Shown here in pieces: positions 23,135 through 37,545 of a stretch of DNA of 64,000 bases. Position 1 is the stretch's first letter. Every line of letters starts with the position of its first letter. A program made the position numbers and the translations under genes. The DNA lies in NCBI RefSeq assembly GCF_018812025.1, contig NC_063045.1, positions 19,302,420 to 19,366,419 of the forward strand. The letters run 5' to 3'. Origin of the DNA: Megalobrama amblycephala. Its lineage: Eukaryota; Chordata; Actinopteri; Cypriniformes; Xenocyprididae. A model generated the notes under the pieces. That model was not told where the DNA came from. It did not search any database and saw only the letters and a list, made by a program, of their open reading frames with translations.

Positions 23135-26040
23135 TGAGCCGGTTTTGATTTTCCTCTTGTTTTCTCCCTTTCCCCCTGCCTTCATTGCTTATTTGTTTTA
23201 GCTGTTTGTCATTTCTGTCAGCGCTCGCACTTGTTCGCGTCCACACCTGTTGTGTGTCTTCGTTGACTGTCTTGGCTATATCAAAGTCCCTTTAAGACAA
23301 GTCATTTCACTCGGCGGCCATCTTTGAAACGCCTCTCGGGCATCCGAATGGGGAAACATCAAATTCTCCAAAACTGTTCTCCAACCTTACGATTAAATTT
23401 CATATTTGAAATCACCAATGAAATCTGACAACAACCGGCTCATAAATTTAGTTTCTAAACGCTCGAATCATGACAAAAAAAACTATTTTCAGGCTGGATC
23501 AAGCTAATGCGCATGCGCAGACCTAAATGCGCGTCTCTTCTGAGGCGCGCGTCTGACTGTTTCTATAGAAACCGGTGATTCTAACGGCCGCTGAAGTGAC
23601 GCGATGACTTTACCAGTCGGCAATTGGCTCTTATTTAGAAGGCGGGACTTATTCCGCCATATTGCGCGTTACACTTTCTCCCATTCAAAACAATACGAGT
23701 GACACGTCTTGTGTTATTCTATAGTCTTTGGCTATATCTTCCCGGTACCACCCCTCCTTGCGGTCTGTTGTATTCGTTATCTGCACCTGAACGCAAAGCT
23801 CTCGAAAAATATCTCACTGAGAGTCTCGCTGGTGGTACCATTGTCCCGTCCTCTTCGCCCGCCGGCGCGGAATTCTTCTTCATGAAAAAGAAGGACGGGT
23901 CCTTGCGTCCCTGTATAGACTATCGAGGGCTAAATGACATAACAGTCAAGAACCATTATCCCTTGCCTCTTATGTCATCGGCTTTTGAAATCTTACAGGG
24001 AGCTAAGGTTTTCACGAAGCTTGATCTTCGTAATGCTTTTTTTAACCATTTGGTTCGTATTAAGGAGGGCGATGAATGGAAGACGGAAGTTTGCTAACTT
24101 TTATCGCCGGTTTATCTCTAATTTCTGTCGTATTAACACACCTTTGACTGCTCTTATCTTATCTAAGACACGTTTTGTTTGGACCGAATCCGCGCAACTC
24201 GCATTTGATAAACTCAAGGAGCTGTTTACCACAGCTCCCATACTAATAATGCCTGATCCCGAGAGACAATCCCTTGTCGAGGTCGATGCCTCCAATGTAG
24301 GCGCGGTGCTTTCTCAGCGTTCGCCAATTGATGAAAAGGTCCATCCGTGCGCTTATTTTTCCCACCGACTCTCGCCGGCCGAACGCAACTATGATATTGG
24401 CAATCGCGAGCTCCTTGCTGTTCGATTGGGGGCATTCTTCTAAATTAGTCGTACATCCTGAGGAACTCTCACGGCCGTTAGTCAGCGATTTTGGTGGCCA
24501 ACAAGGGCTCGTGATGTGCGCCGGTTCGTCGCCTCTTGTGCTATATGCGCTCAAAGTCGAGTAGTTCTCCTCCCGCTGGACTTCTTAGACCTCTCCTGAT
24601 TCCGTCTCGTCCATGGTCCCATATCGCCATGGATTTCGTGACTGGTCTTCCGTCGTCTGCCAATATTACGGTCATTCTGACCATTGTTGACTGCTTCTCA
24701 AAAGCCGCCCACTTTGTTCCGCTCTGTAAACTTCCCTCCGCTAGGGAGACGGCTCAGATAGTGACTGAACACGTTGTTCATCTGCATGGCCTCCCCTCGG
24801 ACATTGTTTCTGAAAGGGGCCCCAATTTGCATCCCAGTTTTGGAGGGAATTTTGCCAACAGATTGGCGCTTCGGCCAGCTTGTCGTCAGGGTTCCACCCG
24901 CAGACTAATGGTCAAGCTGAACACACTAATCAAATTCTGGGGCGTATGCTCCGTACGTTGGCTTTTCGTAATCCCTCGTCCTAATTACTGTGGGTCGAGT
25001 ATGCCCATAATTCGCTTCCCTCGTCAGCCACAGGGTTATCTCCTTTTTCAGTCCTGTCTCGGGTACCAGCCACCTCTGTTCTCCTCCCAGGAGACAGAGG
25101 CCTCTGTTCCCTCGGTCCAAGTGTTTATACGTCGCTGCCAGCGCACCTGGAGGCTCTGTGCCAGAACAGAGAGCACATAGGTCACACCGCCAATCGCCGT
25201 CGTGTCAAAGCACCCAGATACGTTTGCGGTCAGAAAGTGTGGCTTTCCACTCGGGATTTATCCCTGCAGTGCGCTGCAAATTAGCGCTGCGCTCCATTGG
25301 TCCCTTTTCCATAGCTAAGGTTCTTAGCCCTGCAGCCATCAAACTCAAATTACCTCCCAACTTGCGACGCGTCCACCCCGTTTTCCACGTCTCTTGCATT
25401 AAGCCGGTTATTCGCGCTCCCACCCGACCCACCCATTGTCCTGTTCTTGTCGAGGGTTCTCCTGTTTACAGGGTTAGGAAACTGCTGGACGTGCGCTGCC
25501 GGGGGCGTGGTTACCAGTATCTGGTTGATTGGTTACGGTCCTGAGGAGAGGAGCTGGATTCCAGCCCGGGATGTCCTGGACCGCTCGCTCATCGATGACT
25601 TCCTTTGCTCTATTTCTCCCTGCTGTTTATTTGTGTCTTTGTTGGATGATTATCTACTTGTGAGTGGTGTTTGTCTTTGTTCTCTCCCAGGTGTCGTTAA
25701 CCTTTGCTTGTTTGTCGCCCCAGTCTTAGTCCCTGTCCCAGTGGCTGTCTCGTGATCCGCCTGTCAGAGCCCTCTGATCTACAAGCCTGGTTTCTTCCAA
25801 CCGCCAGGCTTCGTACACACCATCTTCTGCCTGAGGCGCATCCAGATCGGCTACCTAGCTACTGTGCTCTGCGAGCTTACACCAACGAGACTGTTCTTAT
25901 TTCTGTTACCCTGTTAACTGGCTGCAGCGTCTCTGTGTCACCTGGCAGTCTGCCTTAATTGGACTTAATTTACTGAACTGTTAATAAACTCTGTTTGATC
26001 GCTCCTTCCCTTCTGGGTCATCTGCTACACACAACAGATG
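23135..26040 (+). mobile_element. Decayed Ty3/gypsy chromovirus remnant
   Basis: Broken pieces of a gypsy pol gene in plus orientation. Reverse-transcriptase start is at 23739-24090 ([24 protein letters not shown]), the connection/RNase H part at about 24094-24440 ([22 protein letters not shown]), integrase core at 24600-24960 (WSHIAMDFVTGLP, DCFSKAAHFVPL) and a C-terminal chromodomain at about 25470-25610 (YLVDW, PARDVLDRSLIDDF). Several frameshifts separate them. The junction near 24090 jumps from the early RT to the region after it, so the catalytic part of RT is lost. It cannot encode an active element. Flanks 23135-23282 and 25650-26040 are probably LTR or untranslated parts. It fills the gap between the two IFI44-like blocks. 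Confidence 0.9.
23283..23729 (+). mobile_element. MITE inserted in the chromovirus, 9-bp target duplication
   Basis: Flanked by exact 9-bp direct repeats ggctatatc (23274-23282 and 23730-23738). Ends AAAGTCCC and, inverted, AAAGACTA share only short terminal identity. Joining the flanks across the element gives a continuous retroelement sequence. Copy of the element at 3918-4325. Non-coding. Confidence 0.85.
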
Positions 26041-26757
26041 TATGATCCAGTGGCCATTTAGGCATCTATTTATATGTCTATGGCAGCTGTAAGATGAAGT
26101 TGGATAGTACACACCTTGTGAGACAGCAATAGCACTAGAGATTTACCACAAATCTCCCACATTTGCCCCTGTAATTTAGCTTATTCAGTTTTGTGATTGG
26201 GTTTCAGTAAAGTTAGTAAATATTAAATGTCTGTTTAAGCATGCAGGCAAATATGCAACGTCATGACTGTAGTTCAAGAGAGGCTTTTATCATTCAGTTG
26301 TTCCAAAATGATAAAATATAGGCATTTTATCATTACATAAAGTATATTTAATTAAATATATTTTTCTATACAGAAGTAAAAGTTATCTAATCATAAAAAT
26401 ATATATAAATTATTATTTTTTTTTTTATTAAGTTTTTGAACAAAACTTTCAAACAGAATCAAAAATTTTTTTCCATTTATCGATAGAAACATATTTTATG
26501 CTTACACAGTCTTTAGTGTGTATTTCTCTCTATTTGCACGTCATTATACTTTTAACTATTGTGGCACAACAATATAAGCAACTACAACAGCAACAATGCA
26601 ATGTGCTTAAGTGATAACTTTGTTTGCACTTCATTTTCTTGAATGGGTATATATGATTCTGAAAGAATTGGCATAGACAAACAGAACAGAATAATCTTAA
26701 AATGATCTTAACTTATTGTGAATAATCTTAACTTACTTGTGGTTATCCAGAGATGTA

Positions 26758-27784
26758 CAGTTGTGTTCAAAATTATTCATACCCTTTGTAAATATGACTA
26801 AAGAAGGCTGTGAAAATAAATCTGCATTGTTAATCCTTATGATCTTTTATTTAAAAAAATTACAAAAATCCAACAGTATATTAGAGAATAAGTATTTTAA
26901 ATGGGGGAAAAAAATCTCAAACAAGTTTTTCTCTAATACACACTGCTCACAATTAATCATACCCTTTTATTCAATACTTTTTGCAACCTCCTTTTGCCAA
27001 GATAACAGCTCTGAGTCGTCTTCTATAATGCCTGATGAGTTTGGAGAACACCTGATAAGAGATCAGCAAACACTTAAGATGTGTTTGGTGCACACAGAAA
27101 TAAAAAGTACCCCATGTGTACAATGAAATATACTGTTGGATCTTTAATGTTCTGGGCCTATTTTTCTGCCGGAGATCGGACATCTTGTTCAGATGGAATC
27201 ATGGATTCTATCAAACAGCAAAAGATAGAAAATCAAAACCTGACTGTCCCTGTAAGAAGTCATATAATGGGCTGTGGTTGGATCTTCCTTCAGGGCAATG
27301 ATACAAAAACAAACATCAAAATCAACAAAAACATGTGTCACTGAGCACAAAACCAAGCTTCTGCAATGACAATCCCAATTCCCTGACCTGAACCCTAAAG
27401 AAAATGAGTGGAGTGAGCTGAAGAGAAGAAGCACCAACATGAAGCTGGGAATCTGAAGGATCTGGAGAGATTCTGCATCTTGTCAGGTGTTCTCCAAACT
27501 CATCAGGCATTTTAGAAGAAGACTTAGAGATGTTTTCATGGGCAAAGGAGGTTGCAAAAAGTATTGAATAAAAGGGTATGATTAATTGTGAGCAGTGTGT
27601 ATTAGAGAAAAACATTTATTTCATGAGATTTTTTCCCCCATTTAAAATACTTATTCTCTAATATACGGTTGGATTTTTGTAAATTTTTTAAATAAAATAT
27701 CATAAGGATTAACAATGCAGATTTATTTTCACAGCCTTCTTTAGTCATATTTACAAAGGGTATGAATAATTTTGAGCACAACTG
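26758..27784. mobile_element. Tc1/mariner-like transposon, 1027 bp, defective
   Basis: Terminal inverted repeats of about 300 bp (26758-27055 and 27482-27784) begin CAGTTGTGTTCAAAATTATT and are flanked by TA on both sides (26756-26757, 27785-27786), the Tc1/mariner target duplication. The interior keeps scraps of transposase: a VLGLFF/SAGD-like stretch near 27145-27175 and PDLNPKENEWSELKRR at about 27380-27430, which corresponds to the end of the DDE domain. Most of the transposase is gone and frames are broken, so it cannot move itself. The matching place in duplication copy 1 (about 17793) is empty. Confidence 0.92.
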
Positions 27785-27904
27785 TACATCTACAATAAGT
27801 AGTACAAATAGCAAACCAATATAAGATTACACACAAATATAACATTAAATCATTCTATCACAAAGGGAGAAAAAACTCCACTAGTAGCACTTTATAAGAT
27901 TGTC

Positions 27905-30397
27905 CTAAACAGGATCAACATCATCCAGATAGTCATCTGCAAAGTTGAGCATCTGCTGTAGAGCGGTGAGTAGCAGGACGTCACAGTTGAGCTCCAGCTC
28001 CAGCTCCTGACTGTAGTTCTTCACCGGTAACACACAAGACACCGGCACACCCAACCGAGAGCTCACCTCCTGAACCTGCAGAGACAAACAACATCTCAGT
28101 CACATTTATGCATTTAGCAGATGTTTCTATCCAAAGTGACTAACAATAGAGGAACATAATCAATTTGTCACAGAGCCAACAATGTTTATAGTAAACAATG
28201 CCAGGTTAATTAGAAAACTAGATTAGGAAACAAGGTAGACCAGAGGAGGAATGCAGAACAGAAAAAAATATATAATTTTTTGTGTAAGCATAATAAATAA
28301 ATAAACTAACATTATGCAAAAGGCGCAGCTTGCACAATCTATCGTTCAGAGGGTGTTTTTTGTGGGGTCAACCAGCGTACAAAATGTGCGACAAAGGCGC
28401 CTCCTTGATTGTCTCTTTAAGATGACGTAAAAGTGCGTTCCAAAAAAAGAGTTTTTTTGACCCTTCATCCCTTCGAAGCTCTCACTCCGGAAAGTAAACC
28501 CTGTAAAGGGACTAGGGCAGAGAAATGAGCCCTTCCGAATCGAACGCAGGGCATATCTCACCTTCGTCTTGATGTAGGAAGTGATATAAACATTTTGAAG
28601 ATCTTCCTCCACATCAGGACATGCTTCATCTACTTTTGCCATCAAAGCCATCTGGGGAATGCCTGAAAATGTGTAAATAACTATTAGTCAGTCATGGCAT
28701 AAGACAAGAGTTATGCAAAAAACTGCAAGTATTAGTGTTAGTTACTAGATTAAAATTAATCTTTAATATAACAGTTATTTAAAAATGTTATTCACTTACC
28801 CAGTGAGTTCACTTTTTTGCGTATGGCAGCAAGTTTTTCCTCTAGTTTGTCAGACATGAGGGAGATTTTGGTGGCGTCTATCACGTACACCACACAGTGG
28901 ATCTTCTCCTGTAGAGATGCAGGTTTGGAGGCCTTTTGCTCATCTGGTTGAAACGGTGCTGTGGGGTTGAACTGAATTCAGAGGATTTAGCATGATTTTG
29001 ATTTTATGATGATTTTATCATTTATACTTCAGTCTTCATTCATTGTGAAGACAAGTGCACTTACTTTATAGCGGTCTGGTACGTGACCTTGAAGAATGCT
29101 GCTGATGTCCTCAATATCCAGTCCTGCACCTGATTGCTCCTCGAGTCCCATGGTGTCACACAACACAAACGGCAGTGGCTTTCCTTCACGACCGTCTTTC
29201 ACTGGGTATGTGCGAAACTACCAACCAAGAAGAGAAACACATCAAGACCTGAAGAGCTGCTCCTCAACCTGAAGAGAGACTTCTGTAGGAAACACTATGA
29301 ATCCGGTTGAATCTGTACCTGTGTGGTGAGGCTAGTGCCTGCAGATCCTGACATGGCTTTACTGGTCATGCGGCCCATGAAGATGGAGTTGATGGAGTTG
29401 AAGAAACTGGATTTTCCAGCACCTACAGGACCGATCATTAGGATTCTGATCTGATTCACAGAAGTCATCATGGGTTTATAATTCCTGATCATTTTCATGA
29501 GCTCGTCTCTTCGTCTACAACAGAAATCACAACTGTATTGTTACACTATACTGTATGAAATCAGCAGCAAAATAACACTGAGTGAAAACTTACTTTGCTG
29601 TCCACTCAACATTCCTCCACGGCTTCACCTTGGCACTGATCTGAGGATCTTTTTCTGAGGAAGTTTTATTATACAACTAATGTTAACAGCAGTACATTTT
29701 AAGATACTGGACTCTGAACTTATATAATTTACTGTACACAACTACATGTGTATTCAACTACAATAAACAATAAACTTTTTTTTCTTCTGATAATTGACTT
29801 ACTCTGTTCCACTTTGTACACCTCACATTCAGTTAATTGAGTGTCGTTCCCATACAATGTTGCCGAAATAACAGTAAATGCACCCCCTCCTTGATTAAAC
29901 TCAAATGTTGTGGCAGGTCTAAAACCGAATGGATTAACCACTGCTCTATTATAAAATGCATTCACACTTTGATCATACACAACTGGTTGGTTGTTGTAGC
30001 AAAAGTACAACTGTTGGCCAAAGTTGGGTCCTCCAGCATCATCATAACGTGCAGTATATCCACTGTTAATTTTGATGCAGAGAGGATTTGAATGTTGAAC
30101 ACCTTGAAAGCTGAACAGGAAAGCACTCTCATCTGTAATATCCCGTCCACTTTGAGCATACTCTACACTAGTGTATCCACCAAAGATGTAGCCTGAACGG
30201 TTGTAGGCCACAAGTAATGTTGGACCCTGATGGTCACATCGCTGGTGGAAGGAAGAAGCGTGATATCCATGAACAGAAGCTTTGTAGAGAAGAGTCAGTT
30301 CAACATTCCCCAGCAAGGAACAAAGCTGCTTTCTTTTCTCCTCTGTTAAATTATAAGTGAGGGAATTCAAGCTTAGATTTCCCAGCCTTTTTTTCAT
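27905..30397 (-). CDS. ifi44l-like: IFI44-like protein, gene 2 (TLDc + GTPase domains), 482 aa
   Basis: Seven coding exons on the minus strand: 29803-30397, 29594-29654, 29319-29514, 29065-29217, 28800-28971, 28562-28662, 27905-28075. They sum to 1449 nt (482 aa plus stop), with intact AG/GT junctions and frame. Exons 2 to 7 have exactly the lengths of gene 1. Exon 1 is 72 nt longer, adding 24 residues late in the TLDc domain (around 'NPFGFRPATTFEFNQGGG'). P-loop GPVGAGKS, DTMG and AKVD motifs are all present, shifted by 24 residues. An upstream ATG (30427) is intronic in this model; the start used is the first codon after the acceptor, as in gene 1. Expected to be interferon-induced like its paralogue. 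Divergence is mostly single-base, suggesting a fairly recent duplication or gene conversion. Confidence 0.93.
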
Positions 30398-30823
30398 CTT
30401 TAAGACAAGACAAAAAAAGACATGCAAAAATAAATTACAGATCTTTTACGTATAACACATACAAATTTCATTTACTTTGTTGTTAATTTTTTACTGATTC
30501 TTATATTTTAGTCAATCATTAGGCTATTGTTATCTTTACGAATACATATTAAATGCAGCAATATTGACTAAATTAATAATCCTAAAAAATGGTTGTCGTT
30601 CAGTTTTTTACTTTCAAAGAAGTAACCACACTTAACTGTTATCTTAGACTATAACAGTGAACAATTCTTTAATTAATGCACATGTCAACATAAACTAATA
30701 CATTTTTAAAACTGTAAGATGTTTACGTTAACATAATTTGTAACATATCGCAGATGGAGCTCAGGGTGGACCAAAAAATATTTGCATACAGGGCTGACGC
30801 TCTGTCAGATGCTAGTTTAACTA

Positions 30824-30838
30824 GAAATGAAACTGAAA
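30824..30838 (+). promoter_or_regulatory. ISRE-like element upstream of IFI44-like gene 2 coding exon
   Basis: GAAATGAAACTGAAA fits the ISRE core twice (GAAACTGAAA and TGAAACTGAAA) and is the counterpart of 20829-20843. One base differs from gene 1, outside the second core. Confidence 0.55.
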
Positions 30839-30984
30839 TCTGTACGACAAAGAATGACTGACTGAATGAATTAATGCATTTTTGTTAATCAATAAATGTA
30901 ATAACAGTTTGTTAAAAGGTAAACACATACATAATAACATTAAAATTCATGATTTAAGTTATTTATATCGCATATGAAGCTTAC

Positions 30985-31055
30985 CTTTTAGCGGTATCTT
31001 TGTGCATAAACATTGAAATGCACTTCGTAAGATCAAGTAAGCAGAATATGAAGCT
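30985..31055 (-). other. Probable non-coding first exon of IFI44-like gene 2
   Basis: Same donor context as gene 1 (GCTAAAAG then GTAAGC, donor at 30983-30984). Upstream limit not determined. Confidence 0.5.
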
Positions 31056-31601
31056 CCTCCTATTCAAACACTTATCTGCCCTTTCCTTATTAACATAGGC
31101 TACTCCAGATAACAGCGGAAAACTGGACAGTGACCACATGTATGTATGTGTATGTATTTATGTACCTATCTATCTATGGTTGTGGAGAAAAGTCATCTCT
31201 TCCTTGCAAATGAAGCTCAAAAGGCAGAGTTCCAGAATTTAATAAGACTTTATTATACAAAGCAACAAGCCGAGATGCCTGCAGAACATCTAGGTTGTTA
31301 GGTCAGGGTGCTATTATGCCATTTTCCAGAGGTGGGAGTAAGTCACACATGTGCAAGTCGCAAGTCAAGTCGTAGCTTGGGTCAAACAAGTCACTGGCAA
31401 GTCATACAAATGTTTGATCATTTGACTGAATTTATATTAAAATAAGTTAAAACTACAGTAGTTATAGACTATGGGAGTTTTATTTGCAACAAAAAATTGC
31501 AATATGCATTTCTACTCAAAAGGTGTCCACATACAGCTGAGCTGTCAATACAATAAAAATATAAAACTAATAACTAATATGGTTATGTTTGCAAATTTGA
31601 T

Positions 31602-31603
<2 letters not shown>

Positions 31604-31632
<29 letters not shown>

Positions 31633-31652
31633 ATGAGAGAGAGAGAGAGAGG
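31604..31652 (+). repeat. (GT)n and (GA)n microsatellites
   Basis: About 12 GT units, then a short GA tract. Open frames here on both strands are repeat-derived. Confidence 0.95.
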
Positions 31653-32899
31653 TGATATGATTGTGATTCATTAATATTTGTGAGTGAATGTGTGTGCGTA
31701 TGAGTGAAAAGTCTATTGTTTGTTTGTAAGTTTGAGTTGTTGTTGTTGTTTTTTTAGTTTGTTTGTGTGGTGTGTGTGTGTGTATCATGTGTATACAGTA
31801 TATTTGTGTACATCCCCATAAACTATCCATAAGCTTTTCACTCAAAGTCTAACACTGAAGACCAATAGGCTATATGCACGGTTACTTGCTGGTTGTCGTT
31901 AAGCCAGCTGTGGCATTTCTGGTGAACTGTTAGCTGTTCATTCTGTTGTCGCTGTACATCGATACAAAACCATCAATGATTGACTTTTTAATGTTGTACT
32001 CATATTTTAATGCAGTTATCACATTTACCTAATTTGCCAATAAACCAGTTTTATTTATTGCAATAAAGACGAAGCTATTAGGACATTTAAAAACGCTGTC
32101 TGTAATTAGACACACACACATTTTTTTCCCCCTCAGCCTCGAGATCATATATGGTGAGGGAACGATATATTTTTCTCGTGGCCACGACTTCATTACATTG
32201 AGGGAACGACATCTCATGGCCACGAGTTAAATATAGGCTATAGACAACCTGTGCAACCATGGCAAATCTTCCTATTGCTCTTCCACAACACCGCAACTGC
32301 ATGTGAATTACATGTAAAACTTTTACAAAAATGAATGTACTGTATGAATACAAATGTATTTACAGTACTGCTTTTGCTGTTTAGGGTTGTGACGTTCCTC
32401 CATGTTCAAAAATGGTAGTGATTGTGCTCGACAAACTCCATATATCTTGATTGGTTGTGATTGCTATTTCATTGCAATGGCAGGTCAATTTAGCAGACAT
32501 TACAAACATTCCATGTCAGATGTATTTATGGAATATACTTGATTGTCTGACAGATTTTAACAACTGAATGGATCTTTTGCATGTGAAGGCTCTCAAGATG
32601 AAATAATTTTTAGAAATTGTAAAGACTATTTCACTTACAGAATCAACCGTTTTGATCAACAAGCCATGTGCAATTAGTTGTGCAAATTGTAGACAGTTGT
32701 ACTTTTTTGCATACGTGCCAAAACATGCAATTTGCTTTAATCAATAAGAAATCCAGATCGTATGTGAACAAGAAACTAACTGTTTAGAGATCTGAACTTA
32801 TTGTTTTGAGAAAAAAAGTCTCATCAGAGAATTGAGCCAAAGCGATCGAGAAAAACTGTAAAACCAGCTCTGTCCGAAACAAAAGGCAATATTGTCGGT

Positions 32900-33005
32900 T
32901 TGTCAACGAATCAATTCAGACTGATTACTGAACCGGTTCAAACGGCCATTAAAAAGATCCGACTCTTAAGCGATTCGTTTACGAATCGGACATCGCTAAT
33001 CAAGA
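32900..33005. repeat. Repeat-derived sequence at the rab11b promoter
   Basis: Contains 'tgaaccggttca' and 'cgattcgtttacgaatcgga', inverted-repeat words known from an abundant fish interspersed repeat. It ends about 50 bp before the rab11b ATG, so it probably lies within the promoter or 5' UTR. Confidence 0.5.
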
Positions 33006-33050
33006 GAGATCCGTCGCCTAACAACAACATTTCGGTGCGGTAAACCAACC

Positions 33051-36517
<3,467 letters not shown>

Positions 36518-37545
36518 CCTCACTTCCCCTGGTTCCACCCCAACCCTTGGGCTTCAGTTCCCCTCTATTTATCTCTGCTTTGCTCCTGTGTGTTGTGCTA
36601 TGGCTATGGCTCTTTCCTCTTTTTACCTTGTTGTGATTTCCACGCTAATTCTAGACGTCCCTTAGAAGCGTGAATCTCTAGGTAACATTCCTTTTCCTTT
36701 TTGGGGGGGTTCTTGTTTGTTTGTCCCTGTTTTTTTTTTCTTTACTATTTTATCCACTGTCTGAAGTCATGTTTGCTCAGCAAAATGTTTTTCCTTGGAA
36801 GTGATTATTCGGGCGCTGATCGTGTGATCCGCTCCTATGGAAAAGGGATGGTGAGGGATCAGTGTGTCTTTGGCTTCCAGCCACTCTGATGGTTATTCTC
36901 TGGGATCCACACTAAACGCCTGCCGTCTGTTGAGCCAGATCTCAGAGGGGATGTCTGATTTGAGCTTGAATGGGCAAGTTCTTGGGAATAAAAGTGTGTG
37001 TTTTGCGAATTCGTCTTGTTTGGATCGCGCGGATACCAAAGGAGGGCTGCTGTCTTCTTTATTTCAATTCTTAAACATTTCAAGCATCACACTCTTAGTC
37101 CTATTCTGCAATATTTTACGCCAGGGCTGACAGGTGTGAATTTGCGCAATTTGATCGACGCGTTCAGATTGCCGTATATATAGCAGTTATGTGAATGCAT
37201 CTATTAAGCATTTCATGAGAAATTATTCAAATAACAGTTATATATATATAAACTATTCATTGCATTGCTGAGGTATTATAGCTCTTCAGTGAGAAAATGC
37301 AATGGTCCACAGTGTTTTAGATGGTCAGTTGTTTCTCCGGTCTGTGAAAATGTCACTATATATTCGATTGTTTGACTTTAAGTGATATGGCTATTTTGAA
37401 AATGCCTTATGTTTTCCCATACTGTGATTAAGATGCCTTTTTCAAGTGTGGTTATGTGACATTTACACATCCATGAAGTCACAACAGTTGTTTTGCCTTT
37501 TATCAGGTTACATCAAAATGGAAAATAAACCAAATTACTGTCACA
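36518..37545 (+). other. Probable rab11b 3' UTR
   Basis: Follows the stop codon without a clear repeat. An AATAAA at 37524-37529 with a following T-rich stretch is a plausible poly(A) signal. Small open frames inside are not supported as genes. Confidence 0.55.

Larger units (their letters stand above)
26113..32672. repeat. Segmental duplication, copy 2 (contains IFI44-like gene 2)
   Basis: Direct, collinear copy of 17145-22320. It is longer mainly because of the Tc1-like element at 26758-27784 and extra sequence at 31300-32260, which includes GT/GA repeats. The right border ('caagccatgtgcaat') falls about 380 bp before the rab11b start codon. Confidence 0.9.

Noticed and set aside
24243..24564. 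Minus-strand and alternative-frame ORFs over the chromovirus
   Set aside because: Shadows of the pol frames; the plus-strand gypsy motifs account for the sequence.
24480..24600. Possible host zinc-binding exon
   Set aside because: The Cys-containing stretch (CASCAICAQS-like) is the usual region before the gypsy integrase core, out of frame with its neighbours.
30398..30427. Ten extra N-terminal residues (MHVFFCLVLK) for IFI44-like gene 2
   Set aside because: They lie in the pyrimidine-rich intron end before the acceptor, and gene 1 has no matching ATG. The start after the acceptor is better.
31471..31845. Open frames rich in VCVCV / HTHTH
   Set aside because: Translations of GT/CA microsatellites. 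The same applies to 43890-44099, 44438-44695 and 58565-58811.
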